Source: an uncultured Rhodanobacteraceae bacterium
GTDB taxonomy: Bacteria; Pseudomonadota; Gammaproteobacteria; Xanthomonadales; SZUA-5
Length of the DNA: 64,000 nt
Assembly (NCBI GenBank): GCA_937928755.1
Contig: CALEZI010000135.1
Location: 1 to 64,000 of the forward strand
Direction of reading: 5' to 3'
Every line of letters starts with the position of its first letter. The stretch's first letter is position 1. The notes beneath the pieces were generated by a model, which was given only the letters and a program-made list of their open reading frames with translations, searched no databases and was not told where the DNA came from. Below, piece by piece: positions 35,161 through 43,182 of the stretch. The translations under genes were made by a program, and so were the position numbers.

Positions 35161-37629
35161 TCATTCATCGTCGTAAGCGGCTTCGTCCTCGCCCGAGTCG
35201 TCCTCGTAAGCCTCTTCAGCGTCAGCTTCGTCTTCGTACCCGGCTTCGTCCTCACCCGAGTCGTCCTCGTAAGCCTCGTCGGCTTCAGCTTCGTCTTCGT
35301 AGCCGGCTTCGTCCTCGCCTGAGTCGTCCTCGTAAGCCTCTTCGGCTGCAGCTTCGTCCTCGTAAGCGGCCTCGTCCTCGCTCTCGGCGTCTTCGTCGTA
35401 TCCGGCCTCGTCCTCGCTCTCGGACTCGTCGTCGTAGGCGGCTTCGTCCTCGCTCTCGGCTTCGTCTTCGTCTTCGTAGGAGGCCTCGTCTTCGGCTGAT
35501 TCGTCTTCCGACTCGTCGGAGCCGTCGTCGCCGTCGTCGATCATGGCCGACTTGTCGTCGCCGTCGTCGTCAGCACCGTCGTCCTCGCCCTCGTCGGAAC
35601 CGTCGTCGGAACCGTCATATTCGCCCTCGTCCGAGCCGTCGTCAGCGCCCTCGTCCTCGCCTTCGTCGGTGCCGTCGTCCGAGCCCTCGTCCTCGCCCTC
35701 GTCCGCGCCGTCGCCCTCGTCCTCGTCCTCGTCCGAGCCGTCGTCAGCGCCGTCGTCGGCGCCGCCGTCCTCGCCGTCGTCGGCGCCGTCGTCTTCGCCT
35801 TCATACGCGCCGTCGTCGTAATCCTCGCCGACGAAATCCGCATCGGAATCATCGCCGACGCCATCGTTGTCGTCGTCGTCGTCCGACGCATCGTCGCTGC
35901 CGTCGTTGTCGTCGTCCTCGTCGTAGTAGTTGCCTTCGCCATCGCCGTCGGTATCGACGTCCATGTCGAACTCGCCTTCTTCATCGATCTCCATCAGCAC
36001 CTCACCGTTGTCGCCGGTGCTGACATCCTCGAACTCGTAGTACTCGGTGTCGTCGTCGCCGACCACTTCCACGTCGATGTCGTAGTCGTCGAGTTCCGGA
36101 TCGTCGTCGCTGAAGGCGACTCGGCCGTATTCGTCTTCCTCGGCGGTGAAGTTGTGGCCTTCGTCGATCTCGAAATCGCTGACTTCGTAGTAGCTGTCGG
36201 CACCGTAGCCGGTATTGGCGATGCGCACGGTGGGCTTCTGTTTGCCGCCGGCCTGATAGTTGAAGTTGGTCGGGCTGAAACTGATGGTCTGTGCTGCATC
36301 CGGCCGGATCGCCACATCGCTGACCTGGTAGACCTTGCCGGATCCGAACACGGTCAGGTCGTTGAGCGGCTTGTTGCTCGGCTGGCCGTCGTCGACCAGC
36401 CTGACGTCGTATTCCTGGTCCTTGGGCAAGTGCACGACGCAGCCGCGCGTGCCGCGCATCGGCTGCATCGAGGCGCCGGCGATCTGGCTGTCCGCGCCGA
36501 GCGCGCCCATCTTGATCTGCTGCTTGCTGCTTTTCCCGACCGCCTGGACCTGGCTGCAGCGGCTGGAGGTGTAGACCGTGTAACCCTGCGCGGGTGCAGC
36601 GGCCGGACGCGGTGCCTTCGGCTTCGGAATCGGCTTGGGCTTCGGCGCGGTCGCCTGCGGTTTGGGTTTCGGCTTGGGCTTCGGCTTCGAGCCCGGCGCT
36701 TTCGGCTTCGCCGTCGGCGCTTTCGACCCCGGCGCTTTGGCACCCGGCGTCTTCGGTGCCGATGCTGGCGTTGGCTTGGGCTTCGGCTTCGGCTTCGGTT
36801 TCTGTTGGACGGGTGGCCCGCAGAACGGGCATTTCAGCGGCTCATAGCGCGTCGACAGCAGGGTCACGTCCATGCTGCCGGCGCCGCCCTTCCACGCCGC
36901 CGGGTCTTCCTTGGGATTCAGCGCCGCGCCGCTGTAGATCCACTCGTTCTTGCCAACGTCGACGTCGATGAACTTCTCGGCGCCCGGGTAGTTGTTGTCG
37001 TAGATGAAGATGCGGTACTTGCCGGCGCCGGTCTGGTCGATCTTGTAAGGGGTGACCGCGTGTCCGCCGCCGGCACCGTAGATGCCCAGCGTGGGGTAGT
37101 CGTCGCCCGACTTCATGGTCTTGGCGAGGTGATCGACGATCTTTTGCAACGGCCATCGTTTGGTCGCATTGGTGGCCGACTGCACCGGTTCCAGCGCCTG
37201 CGTCGTGAAGTAGGCCGAGATCGTGCGCATCAGCCACTCGTCGTTCGGCTTCAGCTCGAACGCCTGCCTGGCGCCGAAGTCGTCGACCTTTTCCTGCTTC
37301 ACGTAGAAGGCCGCGCTGAGCACCGCCATGCCTTCGCAGTGGCCGCCCTCGGTGGCCTTGTTCATCTGGTCGATCCACATCTTCGCGCCGGGCGTCGGCA
37401 CGCACACGTCGTTCTGCTTGCGCGCGCAGGCCTGCTCGCCGAACAGGTAGGCGGCATCGTCGGGCGTCAGCTTGGCATGCGGGTGCTGATTGCCGCCCCA
37501 GTTCTCGAAGCTGAAACCGTGGGGTTTGGGCCGGAAGCCGCTGTCGGCCACGACGTTCGCTTGCGCCCACGCCTGCGGCAGACCACCCAGCGCCATCCAC
37601 AGCGATACGACCAAGATCCGCTTGCGCAT
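35161..37629 (-). CDS. Exported protein with Cys-His-Asn/Asp domain, Pro-Lys linker and hyperacidic tail
   Basis: This 822-residue protein starts at ATG 37627-37629 behind GGAGG. Residues 1-23 are a signal peptide. Residues 40-265 form a domain with GGHCEGMAVLS (Cys98), GAGGGHAVTPYKI (His190) and YDNNYPG (Asp211/Asn212), the order and spacing of a papain-like or C39-like cysteine peptidase. Residues 277-340 are a basic linker of KPKPKPKP and APGSK words. Residues 350-475 form a second domain with two Cys. From 480 the chain turns acidic: DTDGDGEGNYYDEDDDNDG resembles thrombospondin type 3 calcium repeats, then about 200 residues are almost only Asp, Glu, Gly and Ser. Three 21-residue units end it. 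Activity is unproven. The 45-residue peptide gene lies 201 bp upstream on the same strand. Confidence 0.8.
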   Translation of the reverse strand: MRKRILVVSLWMALGGLPQAWAQANVVADSGFRPKPHGFSFENWGGNQHPHAKLTPDDAAYLFGEQACARKQNDVCVPTPGAKMWIDQMNKATEGGHCEGMAVLSAAFYVKQEKVDDFGARQAFELKPNDEWLMRTISAYFTTQALEPVQSATNATKRWPLQKIVDHLAKTMKSGDDYPTLGIYGAGGGHAVTPYKIDQTGAGKYRIFIYDNNYPGAEKFIDVDVGKNEWIYSGAALNPKEDPAAWKGGAGSMDVTLLSTRYEPLKCPFCGPPVQQKPKPKPKPKPTPASAPKTPGAKAPGSKAPTAKPKAPGSKPKPKPKPKPQATAPKPKPIPKPKAPRPAAAPAQGYTVYTSSRCSQVQAVGKSSKQQIKMGALGADSQIAGASMQPMRGTRGCVVHLPKDQEYDVRLVDDGQPSNKPLNDLTVFGSGKVYQVSDVAIRPDAAQTISFSPTNFNYQAGGKQKPTVRIANTGYGADSYYEVSDFEIDEGHNFTAEEDEYGRVAFSDDDPELDDYDIDVEVVGDDDTEYYEFEDVSTGDNGEVLMEIDEEGEFDMDVDTDGDGEGNYYDEDDDNDGSDDASDDDDDNDGVGDDSDADFVGEDYDDGAYEGEDDGADDGEDGGADDGADDGSDEDEDEGDGADEGEDEGSDDGTDEGEDEGADDGSDEGEYDGSDDGSDEGEDDGADDDGDDKSAMIDDGDDGSDESEDESAEDEASYEDEDEAESEDEAAYDDESESEDEAGYDEDAESEDEAAYEDEAAAEEAYEDDSGEDEAGYEDEAEADEAYEDDSGEDEAGYEDEADAEEAYEDDSGEDEAAYDDE
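35164..35337. repeat. 63-bp tandem repeat coding the acidic tail end
   Basis: Two full units and one partial 63-bp unit encode AYEDDSGEDEAGYEDEAEAD-type 21-residue repeats. They are close to identical at DNA level, so unit number may vary between strains. The upstream acidic region (about 35380-35830) is also simple sequence, rich in CGTCGTC and CCTCGTC. Confidence 0.75.
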
Positions 37630-37830
37630 CTTGCCTCCGATAGTTGACCTGCAACACACCGCTACGGGTCGCTTATCGGGGCGCGGCGAATTTGATTCGA
37701 ACTGCCGAGACGGGACTTGCGAGTGGTCTCAATCTAGCACCCGGCGGCAATCGCCGAGAAGGCGCGGACCTGTCAGCAATGGCAACGTCCTGGACCTTCC
37801 GGTCTCGCGCCCACTCGTTACAGCGATCGA

Positions 37831-37968
37831 TCAGCCGGCTTCGCGGACCTTCTGTACCGCCGGCAACAGCAGTCCGATCAGGACGCCGCCCTTGACGTCC
37901 TCATTCGGCTGCAGGTCTTCGACGATCGGCTGCGGGGCGGCTTCGTCTGCGGGCTTGAGATCATTCAT
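37831..37968 (-). CDS. 45-residue peptide with double-glycine leader-like motif
   Basis: This short gene was read directly on the minus strand. ATG 37966-37968 follows GGAG by about 9 nt and the frame stops at TGA 37831-37833; an in-frame ATG five codons upstream overlaps that GGAG. The peptide has an acidic, hydrophilic N-half ending EDLQPNEDVKGG (residues 17-28), then a hydrophobic and amphipathic C-half, VLIGLLLPAVQKVREAG. The first part resembles leaders of peptides cut after Gly-Gly. The second resembles the pseudopilin-type LLLPAVQKVREAA helix. The next gene on the same strand codes a protein with a candidate cysteine peptidase domain. The match is to motifs I recall, not to a named family. 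Confidence 0.6.
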   Translation of the reverse strand: MNDLKPADEAAPQPIVEDLQPNEDVKGGVLIGLLLPAVQKVREAG

Positions 37969-38108
37969 GGTGTGCGACTCCATGTTCAGTGGGATGAGCC
38001 GAAGGCGGCGTTTGCCTGCTCCGGCGCCCCGAGGTCTTCCCCGGGGTCACTGAGTCAATACGCAGTAGCGCGTCGAAAACGACATGTGCCGACGAAATCA
38101 ATCCAGGA

Positions 38109-38792
38109 TCATTCGCGCCAGGCTCGCGCGCCGAGGAAGATCAGGCGCATCTGGCGGATGAAATTCTCGGTGACTTCGCGCTCCACCTGCGGCCGGTTCG
38201 GCGGCAGGTCGAGAAAATCGGTGGCGGCGTTCATCATCGTCGTCACCACCAGACCGCAGGCCATCTGCAGGGCCGCCGACGACAGACCCGGCATCAGGCC
38301 AAAGTGCCGCAGATCGTGGCTCATCTCGTCGGTGAAGTGACGCTCCTCGGCGCGTACCGCCGCGCGAATCAGTGCCGAGCCGCCGCTGCGTTCGCCGGCG
38401 ACGAACATGAAATGCAGGCGGTGCGCGTTGACGTAATCGCGGAAGATCAGAACCGAAGTGCGCAGGATGTCGCGCGGCGGCAGACCGGTGCGGCGTGCCT
38501 CGCGCAGCAGGCGTCGCAGGGTCACGCCGGATTCTTCCACCAGTGCCAGGCCGAGTTCGTCGAGATCGCGGAAATGGCGATAGAACGAGGCCGGCACCAC
38601 GCCAGCGACGCGCGTGATCTCGCGCAGGCTGAGCGCGCCAAAGCCGCGACCTTCGCCCATCAATTGCAGTGCCGCCGCCAGCAAGTGCGCGCGCGTGCGC
38701 AGCTTGCGATCGCCGCGCGTGATCGGCGCCTCGGCCTCGACCGCGCGGTTGGGCGCAGTCGGGGTGGGCGCTGAGCGGGAAGATGTAGTCAT
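38109..38792 (-). CDS. TetR-family repressor of unsaturated fatty acid synthesis (FabR/DesT-like)
   Basis: This 227-residue regulator has an N-terminal helix-turn-helix (LSLREITRVAGVVPASFYRH, then FRDLDELGLALVE) that matches FabR and DesT. The C-terminal ligand domain should sense acyl-CoA saturation. ATG 38790-38792 has no ribosome site. TATACT lies exactly 12 to 7 nt before the ATG, so the transcript may be leaderless. It is divergent from the ferredoxin reductase and desaturase genes, and the operator in the gap fits its family. FabR homologues repress unsaturated fatty acid synthesis genes, so control of the adjacent pair is a strong inference. Confidence 0.88.
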   Translation of the reverse strand: MTTSSRSAPTPTAPNRAVEAEAPITRGDRKLRTRAHLLAAALQLMGEGRGFGALSLREITRVAGVVPASFYRHFRDLDELGLALVEESGVTLRRLLREARRTGLPPRDILRTSVLIFRDYVNAHRLHFMFVAGERSGGSALIRAAVRAEERHFTDEMSHDLRHFGLMPGLSSAALQMACGLVVTTMMNAATDFLDLPPNRPQVEREVTENFIRQMRLIFLGARAWRE

Positions 38793-38866
38793 CGCTGAAG
38801 TATAGGCGTCGCGTGGGAAGGTCGCGGGCGTGGCGGTGGCTCGTGAGGGCCCAGGCTTTTCTGCTC

Positions 38867-39012
38867 GTGGGTCCAGACCTCCGTTGCTCTTGTGGGTCCA
38901 GACCTCCGTTGCTCTTGTGGGTCCAGACCTCCGTTGCTTTTGTGGGTCCAGACTTGTCTGGACGCTCTTTGCTCTTCCCGGCGAACAGCGTCCAGACAAG
39001 TCTGGACCCACC
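38867..39012. repeat. GTGGGTCCAGAC tandem and inverted element
   Basis: A 25-bp word, GTGGGTCCAGACCTCCGTTG plus CTCTT, is repeated exactly three times (38867, 38892, 38917). A fourth unit at 38942 becomes GTGGGTCCAGACTTGTCTGG. Its reverse complement (CCAGACAAGTCTGGACCCAC) follows at about 38991-39011. Related copies occur at 41531-41822 and 44562-44591. Confidence 0.85.
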
Positions 39013-39037
39013 AGAGCCGGCAAATGCGAGCATTTCG

Positions 39038-39097
39038 CGTGCCCCGTGCCCCGTGCCCCGTGCCCCGTGCCCCGTGCCCCGTGCCCCGTGCCCCGTG
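39038..39097. repeat. 7-bp tandem repeat (CGTGCCC)8
   Basis: CGTGCCC is repeated eight times without a mismatch and ends in CGTG, just upstream of the desaturase operon promoter region and operator. Slippage could change its length. It lies between the divergent repressor and reductase genes. Confidence 0.9.
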
Positions 39098-39120
39098 GGT
39101 TGACAACCCTCCGAACTTGA

Positions 39121-39136
39121 GTGAACGTGTGTTCAC
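39121..39136. promoter_or_regulatory. FabR/DesT-type operator GTGAAC-GTGT-GTTCAC
   Basis: The inverted repeat GTGAACGTGTGTTCAC is perfect in its 6-bp arms. It closely resembles the known sites of FabR and DesT (AGYGNACNNNTGTTCNCT-like). It lies 19 bp before the TTG start of the ferredoxin reductase gene, in a position to block transcription. TTGACA at 39100-39105 may be the -35 box, but the -10 box is not clear. Confidence 0.75.
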
Positions 39137-39154
39137 CAAATACGGAGCACTGCC

Positions 39155-40252
39155 TTGGATACCGCCGTCAACCTGCCGCGACGCCTGAACTTTTCCAGCG
39201 CCTTGCGCAGTCCCTGGTTGCATCCGTTGAACGATGCGCAGACGTGGGATCAGGTGCTCAGCGCACTCAACCCGATGTGGTCGACGCGCGACTATCCGGC
39301 GCGGGTCATCGAGATCGTCGAGGAAACCGGGGACACCCGGACTTTCGTGCTCAGGCCGGGTCGACGCTGGCCGGGACACACCGCTGGCCAGCATGTGGTG
39401 CTGGAAGTCGAGATCGATGGGCGTCGCCTGCACCGTTGTTTCAGCCTGTCCTCGGCGCCGACGCGCGACCGCCGCGTCCGCATCACGGTCAAGCGCCAGC
39501 CCGGTGCGCGCGTCAGTGGCTGGCTGCACGATCGGGTGCGGGTCGGCGACGTGCTGCGATTGAGCGCTTCGAACGGCCATTTCGCGCCGCCCGCAGGGGA
39601 TCAGCCTTTGCTGCTGCTCAGCGCAGGCAGCGGCATCACGCCGCTGATGGCGATCGTCGAGGACCTGCACGCGCACGGTGACCCGCGCGATGTGGTGTTC
39701 CTGCATGCTTGCCGAACGCCGGCGGATTTCATCTTCGAAGGCCGCCTGCGGGAACTCGCCGCCAGCCGGCCCGGCTTCGACTTGCGCGTGCACTTCAGCG
39801 CGCAGGTCGGCCGCCTGGATGCCGCGACCCTGGCGCGCGAGCTGCCGGATTTTGCCCGCTACCAGGCAATGGTATGCGGTCCGCGCGGATTGACCGAAGG
39901 CATCGAGGACCTTTATCGCGCTGCTGGAGTGCCCGATCAGGTGCGCAGCGAGAGCTACTCCGGGCGCGTGCTGCCGCGTACCGGTGCCATGGAACTGTCC
40001 CACGCCGTTCATTGCTCCGTCACTGAACGAGTGTTCACTGCACGTGCCGATTCCAGCCTGTTGAGCGAGGCAGAAGCGTTTGGTCTGACACCTGCGCACG
40101 GCTGTCGCATCGGCATCTGCAAGACCTGCCAGTGCACCAAGCGCAGCGGCACGGTGGAGAACCTGCGCACCGGCGAGATCTCGTCGGAACCCGACCAGTT
40201 GATCCAGCTATGCGTCTCGGTGGCGCGGTCACCGCTGGAGTTGGTGCTGTGA
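39155..40252 (+). CDS. Ferredoxin reductase for the desaturase (FNR domain plus 2Fe-2S)
   Basis: This 365-residue flavoprotein should supply electrons to the desaturase. The FAD domain includes AGQHVVLEVEIDGRRLHRCF and SLSSAPTRDRRVRITVKR. The NAD(P)H domain has LLLSAGSGITPLMAIVE and MVCGPRGLTEGI. A plant-type 2Fe-2S domain ends the chain with Cys-x4-Cys-x2-Cys in CRIGICKTCQC and the last ligand in LIQLCVSVA. TTG 39155 is the start, behind CGGAGCACTGCC. The desaturase follows 177 bp later. The pair resembles desCB of pseudomonads. Confidence 0.92.
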   Translation: MDTAVNLPRRLNFSSALRSPWLHPLNDAQTWDQVLSALNPMWSTRDYPARVIEIVEETGDTRTFVLRPGRRWPGHTAGQHVVLEVEIDGRRLHRCFSLSSAPTRDRRVRITVKRQPGARVSGWLHDRVRVGDVLRLSASNGHFAPPAGDQPLLLLSAGSGITPLMAIVEDLHAHGDPRDVVFLHACRTPADFIFEGRLRELAASRPGFDLRVHFSAQVGRLDAATLARELPDFARYQAMVCGPRGLTEGIEDLYRAAGVPDQVRSESYSGRVLPRTGAMELSHAVHCSVTERVFTARADSSLLSEAEAFGLTPAHGCRIGICKTCQCTKRSGTVENLRTGEISSEPDQLIQLCVSVARSPLELVL

Positions 40253-40429
40253 CGCCGGATTTCGTAGGCCGTGTGTGCGCGGCTTCATCGCGCTCACCGG
40301 CACGCAGGTCGTGATCGGCATCGAAGGCGCCGGTGAGCCGCTGCGCGGCACACGCGGCCTACGACATCCAGTGCGCCGACGACTCGTCGTGTTCGATCTT
40401 CAGCTGTCCCCCACATTCCGGAGGCCCCC

Positions 40430-41518
40430 ATGCCCAAAGCCATTCTGACCCCAACCCAACTCGACCAGTTCCAGGCCGAACTCGACGCGCTGCGCGCCGA
40501 GGTTGCCGCCGATCTCGGCGAGCGCGACGCCACCCATATCCGCGGCGTGGTGCGCGACGCGCGCCTGAACGCCGCCGCCGGGCGCGGCCTGCTGATGTTC
40601 GGCTTCGATCCGGTCAGCTTCGTCGTCGGCGTATGCGCATTGGCGCGCGGCAAGATCCTCGAGAACATGGAGGTCGGCCACAACGTGCTGCACGGCCAGT
40701 ACGACTGGATGGGCGATCCGACATTGAACTCGCAGCAGTACGAATGGGACATCGTCTGCCACAGCAGCCACTGGCGGCGCACGCACAACTTCGAGCACCA
40801 CAGCTACACCAACATCCTCGGCCAGGACGACGACTACGGCTACGGCCTGTTGCGCATGACCGGCGATCAGAAATGGACCTGGCGCACGCTGTTGCAGCCG
40901 ATCTGGTACGCGATTCTGGCAATCCTGTTCCAGTGGGGCGTGGCGATCCAGGATCTCAAGCTCGGGCGCTGGTTCAAGGGACGCATGCCCAAGGGCGAAC
41001 TGGCGGTGCGCGCGGCGCCGTTCGTCGCCAAAGCGAAGACCCAGTTGTTCAAGGACTACGTGCTGTTCCCGCTGCTGGCGTTCTGGAACATCCCACGCGT
41101 GCTGCTCGGCAATGCGCTGGCCAATCTGATCCGCAGCCTGTGGACCAACGCGATCATCTTCTGCGGCCACTTCACCGCCGATGCGCAGGTCTTCACCAAG
41201 GACGAAGTCGCCGGCGAAACTCGCGGTGGCTGGTATCTGCGGCAGATTCAGGGCTCCAGCAACCTCGAAGGCGGGCGCTGGTTCCACCTGATGACCGGGC
41301 ACCTCAGCCACCAGATCGAACACCACCTGTTCCCGGATATTCCGGCGCCGCGCTACGTCGAGATGGCCCCACGCGTGCGCGAGATCTGCGCGCGCTATGG
41401 CGTGCACTACAACTCGGCGGGCTTCTTCAAGCAGTACGCGACGGTGTTGTGGCGCATCCTCAAGTACGCCCTTCCGGTCGAGCGGCGGCCGCGAGTGGGT
41501 GCTCCGCAGGTGGCGTAG
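40430..41518 (+). CDS. Membrane fatty acid desaturase
   Basis: This 362-residue integral membrane di-iron enzyme should introduce a cis double bond into acyl chains. All three histidine boxes are there: GHNVLH, HWRRTHNFEHH and HQIEHHLFPDIP. The first box follows ARGKILENMEVG, and two pairs of hydrophobic segments lie between the boxes. It runs behind the ferredoxin reductase, which is its likely electron donor, and both are near a FabR-type repressor. The bond position cannot be told from sequence. The family of DesB-like enzymes acts on acyl-CoA or lipids. Confidence 0.93.
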   Translation: MPKAILTPTQLDQFQAELDALRAEVAADLGERDATHIRGVVRDARLNAAAGRGLLMFGFDPVSFVVGVCALARGKILENMEVGHNVLHGQYDWMGDPTLNSQQYEWDIVCHSSHWRRTHNFEHHSYTNILGQDDDYGYGLLRMTGDQKWTWRTLLQPIWYAILAILFQWGVAIQDLKLGRWFKGRMPKGELAVRAAPFVAKAKTQLFKDYVLFPLLAFWNIPRVLLGNALANLIRSLWTNAIIFCGHFTADAQVFTKDEVAGETRGGWYLRQIQGSSNLEGGRWFHLMTGHLSHQIEHHLFPDIPAPRYVEMAPRVREICARYGVHYNSAGFFKQYATVLWRILKYALPVERRPRVGAPQVA

Positions 41519-41530
41519 GCTCTTGATTCT

Positions 41531-41822
41531 GTGGGTCCGGACTTGTCCGGACGCCTTTGGCGGGGTGCGGGAAAAGCGTCCAGACAAGTCTGGACCCACC
41601 AAAGGCGGCTCCCTGCAAGTCCGGGCCCACCAAAGGCGGTTCCCGACAAGTCTGGGCCCACTGAAGGCGGCTCCCAAGGCTCTTGTGGGTCCGGACTTGT
41701 CCGGACGCTTTTGGCGGGATGCGGGAAAAGCGTCCAGACAAGTCTGGACCCACCAAAGGCGGCTCCCTGCAAGTCTGGACCCACCAGAGGCGGCTCCCTG
41801 CAAGTCCGGGCCCACCAAAGGC
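41531..41822. repeat. Cluster of GTGGGTCCAGAC elements
   Basis: The gap of about 300 bp after the desaturase is almost entirely made of this repeat: GTGGGTCCGGACTTGTCCGG at 41531, its reverse complement near 41595, and several partial units ending CCACCAAAGGCGGCTCCC. A second full inverted pair is at 41691-41755. The arrangement suggests serial duplication. No gene is supported here. Confidence 0.85.
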
Positions 41823-41826
41823 GGCT

Positions 41827-43182
41827 TCAGGCCAGGATCTCTGCGTCGGCTGCGATACCCGTCATCGCCACTCTCCGTCCGCGTTCGACATCGATGCCGC
41901 GCACGACGATCAGGCCGAACACGAAGAACAGGCCGGTGCACAGCATCGCCAGCCGGTGGTTGCCGACGAACACCCAGGTCGCCAGGCCATAGCTGATCGG
42001 GCCGATGATGGTCGCCACGCGCACGGCCAGGCTCCACAGGCCGAAGTACTCGGAGGTGCGCTCGGCCGGCGCCAGGTAGCCGACCATCGCGCGCCCTGCC
42101 GATTGCGAAGCGCCCATGGCGATTCCGGCGAGATTGGCGGCGAACCAGAACAGCGGGCGGGTGGTGGCGAAATACGCGATCAGCACCATGCCGAGCCACA
42201 GCCACAGCGAGAGCATCAGCGCGCGCCGGTGGCCGATGCGGTCCTGCACCCAGCCGAAGCCGAAAGCACCCAGCGCCGCGGTGACATTCACCGCCAGCAC
42301 CAACTTCAAGGTGTCGGCAGTGTCGAAACCCATCGCCTGTTGTGCATATACGGCAGCGAGCGCGACGACCACGGCGACACCGGCCTGGTAACCGGCGATC
42401 GCCACCAGCAGCCGGCGCAGGTCGGCGAGGTGCGCCCCCTCGCGCCAGGTCTGCTGCAGCCGGCCGAAGGCCTGGTCGAACAGGTTCCGCAGCGAGCCTC
42501 GCGCGTGGCCGCCGGTGGGCGCGTGTTCACCGAGCACCAGCAGGCTGGGCAGTGCCGCCAGCGCGAAGAAGACCGCGGTGATCGCCATGCAGCCGGGCAC
42601 GAACTCGGCGGCGCCGAGTCCGCGTGCCTGCGCGCCCTGCACATAGCCCAGGCATAGCGCCAGCGCCGCCAGTCCGCCGCCATAACCGAGCGACCAGCCA
42701 TAACCGGACAGGCGACCGAGCGCGTTCGGGCGCCCGAGCAAGGGCAGCCAGGCCGCGATCAGGCCTTCGCCCAGGCCGAAACCGACGGCCGAGATCACGA
42801 TGAAGAGCATCGCCAGGCCGACGTCGCCTGGGCCGACCGCCATCAGGCCGAAAGTGCCGAGCACGCAGGCGAGCGTGCTGGTGGCCAGGAACGGCTTCTT
42901 GCGCCCGCGCGCATCCGCCGCGGCGCCGGCCAGCGGGCCCAGCACCATGACGATGGCGGCGGCAACCGACACCGCGGCTGTCCATGCCAGCGTCGCCCAC
43001 GGCTTGCCGGCGGCAACCGTGGCGACGAAGTAGGCATTGAACACCGCGGTCGACACCACCGTGGTGTAGCTGGAGTTGGCGAAGTCGTAGAACGCCCACG
43101 ACCAAAACTCGCGTTGGCGCACGCCGGGCTGCAGCAAGGGGTAGAGCGACATGGCGGCGGCAGGTGCTGAGGCGAGGGCCAT
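41827..43182 (-). CDS. MFS transporter (UMF1-like)
   Basis: This protein of about 451 residues has 12 membrane segments. The N-terminal FWSWAFYDFANSSYTTVVST is the signature of UMF1/Atg22-like transporters. GPLAGAAADARGRKKPFLA is the loop 2-3 motif of the MFS. Its substrate is unknown; amino acids or sugars are likely. The start is uncertain. I use ATG 43180-43182, just outside the inverted end of the small element upstream; ATG 43150-43152 and ATG 43192-43194 are possible. The last lies inside the element. An insertion may therefore have replaced its promoter and 5' end. Confidence 0.85.
   Translation of the reverse strand: MALASAPAAAMSLYPLLQPGVRQREFWSWAFYDFANSSYTTVVSTAVFNAYFVATVAAGKPWATLAWTAAVSVAAAIVMVLGPLAGAAADARGRKKPFLATSTLACVLGTFGLMAVGPGDVGLAMLFIVISAVGFGLGEGLIAAWLPLLGRPNALGRLSGYGWSLGYGGGLAALALCLGYVQGAQARGLGAAEFVPGCMAITAVFFALAALPSLLVLGEHAPTGGHARGSLRNLFDQAFGRLQQTWREGAHLADLRRLLVAIAGYQAGVAVVVALAAVYAQQAMGFDTADTLKLVLAVNVTAALGAFGFGWVQDRIGHRRALMLSLWLWLGMVLIAYFATTRPLFWFAANLAGIAMGASQSAGRAMVGYLAPAERTSEYFGLWSLAVRVATIIGPISYGLATWVFVGNHRLAMLCTGLFFVFGLIVVRGIDVERGRRVAMTGIAADAEILA

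Noticed and set aside
35543..35821. Plus-strand Ser-Pro-Ser-rich frame opposite the acidic tail
   Set aside because: It is the complement of Asp/Glu/Gly codons; the minus-strand gene has a signal peptide and ribosome site.
38867..39012. Possible CRISPR array
   Set aside because: The 25-bp units are directly tandem with no spacers between them, and no cas gene is near.
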